DNA of 64,000 nucleotides from Sipunculus nudus (GCA_026874595.1 CM049322.1:44208840-44272839); one strand, 5' to 3'. Shown: positions 46,137-56,802, counted from the stretch's first letter. Program-made: numbers and translations. The notes: generated by a model not told the origin, from the letters alone.

Positions 46137-46840
46137 CAAGACCACGGCAGGAGCTCAAGTGTCCAGTGTTTACTTATAGGTTGCGAACGGATCCCTCCTT
46201 GAGTGTGTTTCTTTTTTTTTGCAGTCTATGTCTAGCGTGCGCAAGTGTAACAGATATAAGTCAAGACCACGGCCGGAGCTCAAGGGGTCAGTGTTTACTT
46301 CCAAGTTTCAAGGATTTACTTAAAGCGGCACTATTTCTGCGTCAAATGTGTTACTGTGAGGGTGTATTCTTTCCTTTTTTTTTTAATCTGATAAGCAAGG
46401 GTTTAAGGGTACGTTTGCCGGTAAATGCGTACTGCTTAAACCTCGGGCTACTATGAAACCTGTGCGCAAGTGTAAGATTTGGTGACTTAGTGGAACTAAA
46501 ATACTTATGGCTTGATAGTAGAATAGGTGTCGAATTAAGGTTGCATTGTGCAGATCGCTCAATGAGTGTGTTTCTCTTTGTGCAGTCTATGTCCAGCGTG
46601 CGTAAGTGTGACAGATACAAGTCAAAATCATGGCCGGGCTTCAAGTTTCCAGTGTTAACTTACAGCGGCATTATTTCTGCGTCAAATGTGTTACTGTGAA
46701 GGTGTATTTTTTACTTGTTTTTTATATGATAAGCAAGGGTTAAAGGGTACGTTTGCCGGTATATGCCTACTGCTTACACCTCTGGCTACGGTGAATCCTT
46801 GTGCGCAAGTGTAAGATTTGGTGACTTAGTTGAACACATC
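46137..46840. repeat. tandem repeat inside the intergenic unit, 339-bp period
   Basis: GATAAGCAAGGG recurs at 46390 and 46728 and GATTTGGTGACTTAG at 46476 and 46815 (offset 338-339). The related word TCAAGACCACGGC(C/A)GGAGCTCAA occurs at 46137 and 46261, with a diverged form at 46621. Copy 1 of the unit has one instance only. Confidence 0.85.
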
Positions 46841-47104
46841 ATATATGCACATTCACCTGATTTATATAAATCTTTCGCCGATATTATGGTATTGCCATTG
46901 AAATATAATCTCATCATTACGAAACATCTATGGCCACATGTCCAGAAATAAAGTCAATGAGTTATATCAAATTTTATATAAAATTTACATTTCCAGATTT
47001 ACCAGTGTGTTTTTAACAGCCATTTTCATATTTTCATCCGTCCACATGACTGTGGTGGATATGCTATGACTATTCTGGTCGCACTTTTTGAGTAATTCAG
47101 ATTA

Positions 47105-47439
47105 AGATGTTTCTCTTTACGCTTAGTCTAGCTTTCGAAGTTCTGGCGACAATGAGTATAACGTGTCTGACAACAACAGAGACAACTTGGAAAAGACTGT
47201 GGTAGAAACACTTCTGTTCAAGAAACAGCCCGTACCCAGCAGACCCGGGGGACAGACAGGACTCCCGTGGGAATAAGAGATAAAAAAATCCTGGACAGAT
47301 TTAAATTCTGTGTGATGTTTTATTGGGTTTATCAGTTAACCAGTGATAAGCGTTACATAATTTTAGACATATTTGGTTGAAATTATTGGGAAACAAAATA
47401 TACAATAAGATAACAGACGTGTCTTCGTGACGTATCTGC
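47105..47439 (+). pseudogene. GT31 F-type relic F6, strongly decayed
   Basis: A plus-strand remnant in scattered frames. ILDRFKFCVMF aligns with the YQDRLKFRVVF strand of F1, LTSDKRYII may continue it, and ETKYTIR lines up with LLETKYKTNKR. An anchor-like start is suggested by ATGTTTCTCTTTACGCTTAGTCTAG near 47108. No DDD or EDV motif survives. It is absent from the first intergenic unit, so it arrived separately or was retained only here. Confidence 0.5.
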
Positions 47440-47449
47440 AGGGAAGGTT

Positions 47450-47850
47450 TTTTTTAAGATTTTGTTCATGCTCTATCATTTAATTCTTAATCTAAGTATG
47501 TACATCAGGAGAATTCAATTTCGGTTCGAGACCACTTAACAGGGCGGTAGCACTCGCTTCCTAGCATTTTATTTTGTATCCGGGTGTCACCGAGGCCGTG
47601 TTTCTATCGCACTTGCTGGTCCTGGTTGTGTAATCATTCCCATTTTTTTGTCAAAACATGGAGGGACCCCCCAAAGTCACCTTCATTTGTGAGTGATACA
47701 CGTCTATGAGGTACAGTCTTTCCATTAAGCTTGCACAGAGCTCACCCTAGATAGGGGCCGACCGTGAATATCTTACCTCGGCTGAGATTGAGCTCACGAT
47801 CTCTCGGCTTTTAGATTCCTCTGTTCTCCCCCTGAGACTTAAAAGTCGGT
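47450..47850 (-). mobile_element. SINE family A, copy 3 (full length with TSD)
   Basis: Flanked by the perfect direct repeat AGGGAAGGTT (47440-47449 and 47851-47860). Head at the right, A-rich tail at the left as read on the minus strand. It is more diverged than copies 1 and 2 (box B eroded). Confidence 0.88.
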
Positions 47851-49389
47851 AGGGAAGGTTACTCTGACACAGATTCCCAGCGGCATATTTCAATTAGTTA
47901 CTTTCCCTTGATTTTGTTAGTTTGGGTTTATTTTTTAATCCATTTGCTCTAAGACTGTAAGCATACGTTTATTCAATGGTACTTTTTTCAAGTTCCATAC
48001 ACAAACTGTTACATAGATACAAACAAGAAATAATTTTATGCAAATTATTTAAAACACACAATTTATGTAAATACTACTTTGACTTTAAAATATGTGCATC
48101 TTCTGTAGTAATAACAATCAAACATCAGAAAAGGGACTCTTACTTGACTCTCAAATGTTTAATTTTTCTTCCTTTTGTTCTTATGGTACTCTCCAAGTGC
48201 ATGCCTTACCAAGGCTTACTACATTAGTCTGCAACATTGGGACGAATCGATCAGTAAGATTCAGCTACGTTTGAGAGTGTACAGACTGGTAGATAGAACA
48301 AATTAATGTCCAATGTCTCATAGACATATACACGCAACTGATGTACAGTAAAAAAAACAAAAATTACAAATTTAGAATTGACATAGTTCTTTTTCTTCAG
48401 TTACAACAGGCAGCTTCAAATATTTGGTCAGGGGACAAGGGGAAAAAGTGGATGATTCCCCTCACTTTCGCCATGATAAAATCTAGCAAATAGAACACTA
48501 TTGCATTTTCCGTTCAGTTTGTTTATTAACAACTTGTGGCAGCAAGTCTCCTATCCATTTCCTCTATGTTCTGCATCTACTAATGTACGCTTTGTGAAAC
48601 TGATACCATGCCGGAATAGAAAACAAGCTCTCCCAAAGATAATATATCATTTTCCTTAACATCTTTTTTTCCAGGGGCAAAATTAAAAAAGTACTATTTA
48701 CGTGAACAAGCTACTCTCGTATATCATTCTGAAACACAATTCAAATACTATTAACATTAGTTAGTTGAAAGAGCAGCCGGCTCTCTGATGAGCTTAGTAT
48801 GTTTTTCTTATTTGACAGGCAAGGGCAGACTATTATTTAAAGGCTATCCTTTTGCATGTAATGCCTTCTTGAATAAAAAACAAGAAAATCATTTTAAACA
48901 TTTTATATTAGGGAGTTCTTAGTATGAGAGTATGGCGACTGAATATTGCCATTACCCACTGTCTGATTGCTTTGTGTAAAGTTTGTAAGGCAATAACACA
49001 TGTGGGGCCAAAGAGCGTTTGTTCTTAACGACCACAGTGCAAAGCGCAAACATAAAATATCCTGTTGTCTTCAATTAAACAGAATGCCGAATTACACGAC
49101 ATGTTAGATCTCTTTCAGACACTATGCTTTCTCGCTGCACACCTGATCGCAATGACTAATGAATGTGTTTTTTATTTAGCTCCGTTAGCTTTTAACTTGT
49201 GGTTTCGTAAGCATGCTAATGCCAGACACGTGAACGCCCTGAACTAACAGACCGCACTGAATTAAGATCATATAAAAACAACAGTATGTTAATCTGAGCT
49301 TCGCATGCTGGACTTTGTTCCTAGCGTCATTTACTCTCTAACAAAAGAGAGTGTATCCAGGAGTTACGAGTGGCATGAACCCACTGTAA

Positions 49390-49777
49390 ATCTAAATGGG
49401 AGAGTGAATATATTCGTCATGGTTTTGCTACAAGTACGTTGTTACAAGAACCAGACCACACATATCATATAACTGTGACATAAGCCGCCATGTTGAAAAT
49501 ATATTTTGCTATGAGACGACATATTGGTACATTTCTCTACATTTTTATTTAGGCTATTGATATGTCACACAATACTGAATTATTTCACAACGTGGAATTT
49601 AATAAATGCTGATTTTCTTGACCACACCACTTTGTGAACTTTGCACCAACGGCATCTCTTCTCAAAAGTGATAGAAAGCATGACGTGGTTATCAGTAACA
49701 TTTGTTGCTTAACATGTGCCCAGTTTCTGTGTAAAATAATCACATATTTCCATAATAAAACCAAAAACTTAATTTTC
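49390..49777 (-). repeat. 3' flank of the intact GT31 gene
   Basis: Its distal part (49390-49615) is duplicated at 40-290. The 160 bases next to the stop codon have no counterpart there. Confidence 0.7.
49544..49549 (-). other. possible polyadenylation signal
   Basis: AATAAA on the minus strand, about 230 bases beyond the stop of the intact gene, and conserved in the duplicated flank at 222-227. A bare hexamer in AT-rich DNA is weak evidence on its own. Confidence 0.3.
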
Positions 49778-50791
49778 TCACACTTTATGCCTACTTCTTC
49801 TCAAGCGTGATTTTTGTAATTTTGTCCAACAGTCAACTAATACATCACCACCTTGACCCTGGGCGTGTGTAAACACTGCGTTTGGTATCCCGCAATGTTG
49901 TGCGTTGAATATTTGTATAATGTGTTTCCAGTTTACCATCCTTATGTTGTTCAACTTTTCAACAAGGAGACCAGAAATATACACGTCCTCGATAGAGAGA
50001 ACAGGTACATCTAAGCTGGCCTTATACAGATCGCGCACGATATCAGCTGTAAACACTATTCCAACCCCGCTCATGTATGCAGGAAAGAGCTTTCTAGGAA
50101 AATCACTTTTCTTTATACACCATTTCGGGTAGCTCGGGCAATAGAAAGGTGGAGAAGGAGGAATAACATATCCATAAATAGATCTCTTACTGTCCTTGTA
50201 TTTTGTTTCTAGCAATGAAAAGATAAATTCGACGTTAACAAAGACATCATCATCCGTTTTGATTACATACCTTGTATGAGCGCAGAAATGCGTTATGTAA
50301 TTGAATGCAGTCATGCCTTTGTAACTAAGATTTTTATATGTATCCAAAAACTCTCCTATGATAAGATCTTTGTATAGATTATATTCTGCACGCAGGTCAT
50401 CGGGAACAAAGCCACCGTCGGGGCCGCCTTTTGTCAGTCCCAACACAAACACCGCTCGCATATCCCATTCATCCTGGATTGATGTGTTGGTATACGTTTT
50501 TCGTATAGCGTCCCTCCTGTCCCTGTGCTCTCTTGCTGTGTGTATGTACATGAAGTACTTTGTATCCTCGATACACAAGTTTTTGTTATAAATGAGAAGA
50601 TTAGGATACCACGGTAGGTCATCTTGGCCTACAAATTTGTGTCGCATAGAACTATTAGTCTGAAGTTTACCAGTTGTGTTTGCTTTCTTAGTTCGACGAC
50701 CCAAATTTGCAATAAGTAAGTTCCCGAGATGCACTAAGAGTGAAACCAAAAATGCACAGGCGACTTTATACAACCTCTTTGTAAAACGCAT
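49778..50791 (-). CDS. beta-1,3-galactosyltransferase-like protein (GT31), intact
   Basis: Predicted Golgi type II enzyme that adds Gal or GlcNAc in beta-1,3 linkage from a UDP-sugar; the exact donor and acceptor are not predictable. It is an uninterrupted 337-codon ORF, within the usual GT31 size range. Order: short cytoplasmic tail, signal-anchor about residues 10-30 (VACAFLVSLLV...), stem to ~60, then the catalytic domain. Motifs are RRDAIRKTY (92-100), FVLG (115-118), LRAEYNLYKDLIIGEFLDTY (133-152) with NLSYKG, KTDDDVF (178-184, the metal/UDP-binding DxD equivalent), PKWC (222-225), FPAYMSGVG (236-244), EDVYISG (268-274), and late cysteines at 300 and 321. N-glycosylation sequons lie at 38, 46, 102 and 154. 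The start chosen is the first ATG and places the anchor correctly. The basic tail KSRLRRSRHKV is unlike the F-type tail. It is intronless like all relics. Upstream DNA has a TATA-like and a CCAAT-like site. It is the only copy here without breaks. Confidence 0.93.
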   Translation of the reverse strand: MRFTKRLYKVACAFLVSLLVHLGNLLIANLGRRTKKANTTGKLQTNSSMRHKFVGQDDLPWYPNLLIYNKNLCIEDTKYFMYIHTAREHRDRRDAIRKTYTNTSIQDEWDMRAVFVLGLTKGGPDGGFVPDDLRAEYNLYKDLIIGEFLDTYKNLSYKGMTAFNYITHFCAHTRYVIKTDDDVFVNVEFIFSLLETKYKDSKRSIYGYVIPPSPPFYCPSYPKWCIKKSDFPRKLFPAYMSGVGIVFTADIVRDLYKASLDVPVLSIEDVYISGLLVEKLNNIRMVNWKHIIQIFNAQHCGIPNAVFTHAQGQGGDVLVDCWTKLQKSRLRRSRHKV

Positions 50792-50928
50792 ATCCGTTTT
50801 TGTGAAGCTGTACTCTTATCATTGATTTCTTGGTTTCTGTCCTTCACCCTTTCACAATGGGGTTTTAGTCGAATATAAGGCCGATCTAGCAGTTCTACCA
50901 AAGTTCCATTTCTGATCCCCCACGTTCG

Positions 50929-50936
50929 TTTATATA
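50929..50936 (-). promoter_or_regulatory. TATA-like site upstream of the intact GT31
   Basis: Minus strand TATATAAA, about 140 bases before the ATG. It is not conserved at the corresponding place in the other flank copies, and AT-rich DNA gives many such words. Confidence 0.3.
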
Positions 50937-51126
50937 ACAAATGGCCTGGTGACCGACTTAGATATTTACAGGGAGCAGTGTTATCGGCTTCAAGATATAC
51001 TGAATACATTAACAGTATATTGCCACGCTTGGCAATAACACGACAGATCAATGATCAAATGTTTCCATATTCGATTTGGATAGGCAAGGGAATTAACAAA
51101 ATGATATGCATTGTATGATACGGAAT

Positions 51127-51136
51127 CTGATTGGTT
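51127..51136 (-). promoter_or_regulatory. CCAAT-box-like site upstream of the intact GT31
   Basis: Minus strand AACCAATCAG, full match to the NF-Y type consensus RRCCAATSRS, about 340 bases before the ATG. The word and its neighbours GGAATCTGATTGGTTACG are kept in copies of this flank that are otherwise diverged. Confidence 0.45.
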
Positions 51137-51478
51137 ACGACTCTGCTTAGACATGCCCTCCAGTTATGCTATGATGACATGATCCATGTCAAGCATGTTC
51201 TAATATTATATTTAATAGTAGAGTTGCATCGCTCCGCTCCAATTTAATTTTATTATGTATCGACATACACCCTAATTCATGTTCCATGTGAAGTAAGATC
51301 TGCAGAATTACGTGTTGGTCGTGAGCGCATTTGAGTATGTAAAGCTTTGGTACAATCTCGTAGAATATTTAATTTCTTTATTATCCACAACACCATTGCT
51401 CTTTCAAGTTTGCGATATTATTTTTAGTTATCTACCCTAGTTAATTTTGTTCCAAAGTCAGAACCAGAAAAGGGTGTA

Positions 51479-52983
51479 CCGTATTTCCTTGAATAGACGC
51501 CCGGGCGTTTATTTTTTTCAAACCCTGCTTTGACCCGGCGTCTAAACAAGGCCGGCTTCTATTTAAGGCCGGCGTTTATTAAAAAATACATTATCAGGCT
51601 CATCCGACAAACTAAAAAATAGAACACGCCGAAACAATAAACCCACCGGTCACTACTTAGGGTCACAATTGAAAACATTGCCGGTACACGGATTGTGTTT
51701 ACGAAATTTCCTTAGATGTAATAGGGATATGGGAAACGCGCAATCTCCACAATTACGCACCATAATAAGAATTAACGGAGAATCACAGCAAGAGATTGCA
51801 GTTGTCCACAATAATCTGTCCACGCGGGCCTCAGGTGTTTCATGTGGCTGTTCCATTTATTTTACACCGCGTGTTTTTTCCCTCTGAACACGGGTGGCTC
51901 TTCCATGAACTGTTCTCCGCGTACAACTGGTAACAGTGGTTCCATCGAAATACGGGGGGTCGGTACGGCACAGCGTAATTCATTTTCATCACACTTTCCT
52001 CCCGTCAACTATTCAACTGATTCAGCTCGACACAGTGTAATCAAGTGTTTCTGACCTGGTTTATACTTAACACGGTTGGCTCTCCCATTAACTGTGCACC
52101 GTGGAGAACTGTTAATATTGGTTCCATCGAAAAACGGGGGGCTGGTACATATAACGGCACTGCGTAATTCGTTTTCATGACACCTTCCGTCCGACTTTTA
52201 ACTGATTCAGCTTGACACAGCGTGTTGAAGCGTTTCCGACCTGGTATATACTTGTATGTGACATTTACTGCCGGGAATATTTCTGAATATAGAGTAATAC
52301 TATTTTCAACTTTAAAGTTTATCTCAGAAGCCTGGTTTTAATAACAATTGGGACGCACTTAAAGCGCTTAAAAATGAACGCAAGGAGCGTAAATTGGCTT
52401 GACAGTAGCTACAAATTGTACCGCTTGACACCATCATTTGGTTCTTCATGCTACACAAGAAATATGTGCCCAAACGTATTTTAACAGTTCTGTTCAACCA
52501 TCCGTTAGGTATACTTTTACCGTACCAAGATTAACCGCTTGTATCAGGCGGTACTATTTTTATCTAGCTTGACAGCAGTGATAGTGTAAGCTTCTCACTG
52601 CTGACGTATTTGTGGAGCGTTTATTAGGATCGGTGATCGGCTTTAATCATAAGGACGGATCGGGAATATTTGGTGTCCCCCGTGCATTGAAACAGGCATT
52701 CATGTAAGATAAAAACATATTTACAGAAGAATTAAATATCAATAAAACACAAATCGAAATTCATACAACAATCTATGGTCAATTTGACTGGTAAATACAC
52801 CAATTATAGTTAAGGGGTAAGACATCTGGCGCCAAACATGGAAACTACTCTGACACCAGGCCTGTGAACAAGACCGGCGTCTATTTAAGGCCGGCGTTTA
52901 TTTTTCTGGGACACTGTTTTACCCCGGCGACTAAACAAGGCAGGCGACTATTTAAGGCCCGGCGTCTGATCAAGGAAATACGG
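51479..52983. mobile_element. TIR DNA transposon, nonautonomous, TA target site
   Basis: 1505 bases bounded by the inverted ends CCGTATTTCCTTGA and TCAAGGAAATACGG, with TA on both outer sides (51477-51478, 52984-52985). Subterminal motifs such as TATTTAAGGCCGGCG and GGCGTCTAAACAAGG recur at both ends, in direct as well as inverted sense. I recall CCGTATTTCCTTGA-type ends from repeats of marine invertebrates, but cannot fix the superfamily. No transposase ORF is present. A 72-codon ORF at 51669-51887 contains RTIIRINGESQQEIAVV, faintly like a transposase helix-turn-helix. Confidence 0.85.
51888..52255. repeat. internal tandem duplication of the transposon, 182-bp unit
   Basis: ACACGG(G/T)TGGCTC at 51888 and 52070, GTTCCATCGAAA(T/A)ACGGGGGG and AACTGATTCAGCT(C/T)GACACAG in both copies, in order. 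Confidence 0.88.
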
Positions 52984-52985
52984 TA

Positions 52986-54325
52986 TATGATTTGAAGCAA
53001 ACCTTCCCTTAATTCAATTTCATGTGAAATATAAAATGTAAAAATATTTTTTTTTTTGCGATTTGCACAACCAAAACAATAAAAGCAGTGCAGCCCATAT
53101 TGCTTTGGGATTTAGATATTTCACTCGAAAATCTCCAAACAAATATATAATGCTGAGGTCCTAACTGGATTCAAAATAGTCAAGAGGAACCTTATAATTA
53201 ATGTACATATTATACTTTTTACATTTTTGTGCTGTCACTTTATCGTTTCATACATATAATTCTATCATAAGGTTTTTTCCAGGGTGATTAGACGAAATGG
53301 TCCGTGGACGGAAGTTTTCTATGAGAATGTATTAACCAGTGGCGTTTATATTGGACGGATGATCACTGGTGATTAACACAATATGCAAAATAATACAAAA
53401 AAAAAGTTTTGTTTTCAGTCGAATGCTGGATCCGATAGGATTAATTTGTGAAACTTAAAGAATATAAGAGGTACGTGAGTGTACATGTTGACTTTTTTTT
53501 ATACATGAATAACGATAAAATATGGGTTACACCAGATTTACGACTGCACTCATAGAGGTCAAACAGGTAAGACCTCTGCTTCAACCGAACAGCTGTTGAA
53601 ACAGTGGCCGGATTTTTAACGCAAAATTTATACAAACTTCCTATCATTTCCAAAATAATTTTGTTTATAAAAAAAATGACTAGCTTCCTTTTAATTTTGG
53701 CCTTTTCCTACATTATTACTACAAGAATCTTATTTTTGTTTTCTTTAGAAATGTCGGAGTGAAAAGGGTCCATTATCAAAGTTGTGAGGAAATTTGCTTT
53801 TGTAAAGAAAGTAAGCCAGCGTGTATACTGGCGCCATCTCACGCAGGGTTTCTGAGATTTTCAGAACAAATCTCGCCCTCTGGTTAGATGTTCTGCCCAC
53901 ATTTTGAACTTTTGCTGAACAATGTGCGCACTATGCCAAAGATAATGTAGTACCTTTATCTGTCCATTGACTAAACTATTACCTGCCGCCTTGCCAACCA
54001 AGTTTATTCATCATGTTATCATATAGAAGTCAGCAAGTAGGGAAAAAATATTATAACGTACAAGTTGCAATATGGGAATGTACACAGAAAGGAAACCACG
54101 TTATTTATAGTTTTAACATTGCTAATCCTCTTCAATGCATAATAACGCAACCATTCCACTAGTTTGTAATTAATGTCTATCAAACAGAGGTAGAACAGCT
54201 GTTTGAATTTATAACCCTAATTGCCCTATGATGCGAAATATTTAATGGATATATATTAATATGCCCGAATGTTATTCCATTAGTTCCATTACTGGGTTTA
54301 CAAGTTCATTTTAGTGCTGGTTTCA
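52986..54325. other. no recognisable feature
   Basis: AT-rich; the 70-codon minus ORF at 53441-53653 has no motif. Confidence 0.5.
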
Positions 54326-54329
54326 AAAG

Positions 54330-54480
54330 TACTATTTAAATTCCAAATGCATTTCGGTTTCGGGCTAGCACAAGAATATTTTAATCATCAAACTATGTGT
54401 GTCGCACCTGTGAGTTTTGCTGTGTCATCACCCGGGACTGACTAAAAACACCAAGGAACTCGTGTTCAGCTCGTGTTTTC
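54330..54480 (-). repeat. possible SINE family A 3'-half fragment
   Basis: GCATTTCGGTTTCGGGCTA and the order GTGTCATCACC...CTGACTAAAAACACCAAGGA(A)CTC resemble the left half of copy 38886-39283 (CCATTCCGGTTTCGGACTA, GTGTCATCCC...TGGTCATAACACCGAGGAGTC). No head is present. Confidence 0.4.
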
Positions 54481-54799
54481 CAATTTAACTACAAGAGGCC
54501 ATCATGAAAGTTGTAGTTTTATGTTTATACCTCGCCTTATCAAGGTTTTATGTTGCATTATTCTCTAACATTTCCAAAATTAATCTTCAAGGAATAAAAC
54601 AAATGTACTCCTGTGAGGTTAACACTGTCATGGCCCCGCAGATTTATTAATAAACCATATGAAGATATAAATTGTATTTTGAACGTATTAAGAATAATTG
54701 TCATTATACCCTGCATTTTCCTATTTTTTATAGGTCTTTTATTCCTAGTCATAAAGGCAAAGATCCCATATAAGAAAGCATGTAATGAATTTTGGATCT

Positions 54800-56420
54800 C
54801 CCTAAAGTAATGTTGTCCGCATTAAGTAGATGGCGCCGTTGTACTTGGTTTCTACGAAGGAAAAGAGGGAGCATCCGCACCGGATACCATTCGACAAAAA
54901 AGGGGACACTTTTTAGGGAATGTTATATATGTGAAATACTTTAGCTGAGAGTTCACTTAAATCATCATTATCTTTTAAATGTGATTATTGAATAACATGA
55001 GCCTGATTGCCGAAAAGAAATAATAGGGGGCAAATCACAACAGCAACGAAAAGCTCCCCCCCCCCCCCCCTTCCGGAATAAGAACAAGTACACAAAACCA
55101 CTACCGGGCCACGTTTTCTCCATGACAATTTGGACCAAAGTCATTCTTGAAAAGATTTAAAATGTCCATCACATATTTTGGAATGCATATTTATATAATA
55201 TTTTGTAAATGTTTGTTAAATTCATAATTCACATTTGATTTAAACATTCTTTATTATACGATATACTTTAATGACGATTTATTGAGTCAATTGACCAATG
55301 TCATAACCTAATGTTCTCAAAACGAAATGCGTTTGAAGGATTAATGAGGACAAGAACAACAATACTCCGAATTGTAATTAATTATCGTGAAATGTAAAAC
55401 GTTGTGTATTTTAATCCCGTAAGAAATGAGGAACGTTATCTCCCACCTCTAAACATTGTGGTTGTATGTTCCCCTCTCATCCTTAAAAAAAACAGGCACA
55501 TGTAAATTAACTTAGGTGTTTCACTTAAATGTGTAAAGCATTCTCTCTGTATCTCCCAATTTTAAGAACCTTAGACCAACGCTTTTTAAAAAAAAAAACA
55601 TCGCGACGTTATTTAACGTGGTGGTATGACCCACCCATACTTCCTGCATTGTCAACTTTCCGATATTCAATTGGACAGACTTATGCAAGAAAGGGCAATG
55701 ACCGTTCTGCCTGCTGTAAAAAATCAAATGTAGAGAAAACATATATCAAAAGGGCTGAGCAACATTGTTATTGAAGTGCGTATTGTTTTATATGCCAAAT
55801 CACAAATAGTGCTGTGAAATTTCAAAAATGTTATTCCCAATATCAGAATCATTCTAGGCCTTCAATCCTATCTGTACCGAGAGGTTGGTACGCTACAAGT
55901 AATTGCGGACGGCGTGGTCACGCATATAGTTCGGGAATGTTCCTGTAAAATGGATAATGTCCACTGTGTGTCTGATAAGAAAGGATCAAAGGGTACCTTT
56001 GCTGGTATATGCGTCCTGATCGAACCCCGGGATTGTTTAGAACGTGCTCACATACGCAGACGTGTCAGACTGGTATACTGACTCTGTGGATCACACTGTC
56101 AAATAAACTGTGGTTTGACAGTTAGATTCTAAGTCGAACAGAAACACAATTTTCCTTCCCCCTCCCCGAATTTGACCGTCTTTCGTCTTGTCGCTGTACC
56201 TTTGCGCGTTTGCTACTACGTAGATGGATAGAGAGATGGAAGGAGGGAGGCAGAGAGGTTAGGAAGGGCAGACAGGCGAGACGGACGGAATGATTTCCTT
56301 ATTCATTAATCGAGTATTCAAGATGTGATACATTTATTCATTCCACGCTCCCCAAATTTCATTAGTGTATAAGCATCAGCAGATAGGGTTATACTTTTGT
56401 TGTTAAGAACTGTTCATGTA
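54800..56420. repeat. duplicated intergenic unit, copy 3 (diverged)
   Basis: Collinear in order with 34760-35900: TAGATGGCGCCGTTGTAC (about 54826), GGGCAATGACCGTTCTGCCTGCTGTAAA (about 55692), TCTGATAAGAAAGGATCAAAGGGTACCTTTGC (about 55972) and a GGAT/GGAAGG-rich simple stretch (56220-56285). It lies on the 5' side of the intact gene, where the model of repeated gene-plus-intergenic units predicts it. ORFs at 55521-55774 are inside it and not conserved. Confidence 0.65.
55050..55063. repeat. C homopolymer
   Basis: Run of about 14 C within diverged intergenic unit copy 3. Confidence 0.9.
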
Positions 56421-56799
56421 TGAATGACCGATCTCCCAGTTTTTTTTTTTAAATATATACTGTGAAAATAAAATACACTCACAAATGGCATGATATAGAC
56501 ATATACAGGAAAGGAGATCAAGTACGCCGGGTTTCCTTTCCCTATGAGTCGTATCCTTTCATCCAGGTACATGAATAGGGAACGTTCAATTCAAGAGGTC
56601 GCTTGACAATAAAGAACGTAAGTGAATGACCAAGAAAGATATAGGCTTTACCACATACTATCACATATACACACAAATTCTAACGCAAACGCTCTTCCAT
56701 GGGCTGGCGTTAGGTATGCAGGAATGATTGTTTTATAATTTATGGTAGTCTTCTTAGTAAAATGTCATCAATACTGGTCATATTTCTTACACGGGAATA

Positions 56800-56802
<3 letters not shown>
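56421..56802. other. no recognisable feature
   Basis: No supportable feature. Confidence 0.5.

Larger units (their letters stand above)
45480..49330. repeat. duplicated intergenic unit, copy 2
   Basis: Collinear with 34760-37230. It is longer because of an internal tandem repeat (46325-46840), a GT31 fragment (47105-47439) and a SINE A (47450-47850). ORFs 45652-45894, 46166-46456, 46351-46644 and 46490-46699 are within it and are not conserved as ORFs in copy 1. Confidence 0.85.
50810..51340 (-). repeat. proximal 5' flank of the intact GT31 gene
   Basis: Third, more diverged copy of the flank at 33615-34370 and 44735-45440. Shared: CTTGGCAATAA(C/T)ACGACAG, GGAATCTGATTGGTTACG, and TAAGATCTGCAGAAT. 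Likely contains the promoter and 5' UTR. Confidence 0.7.

Noticed and set aside
45652-46699. Several 69-97-codon ORFs in the intergenic unit
   Set aside because: The corresponding frames in 34.8-36.0 kb are broken or different, so the similarity is at DNA level only.
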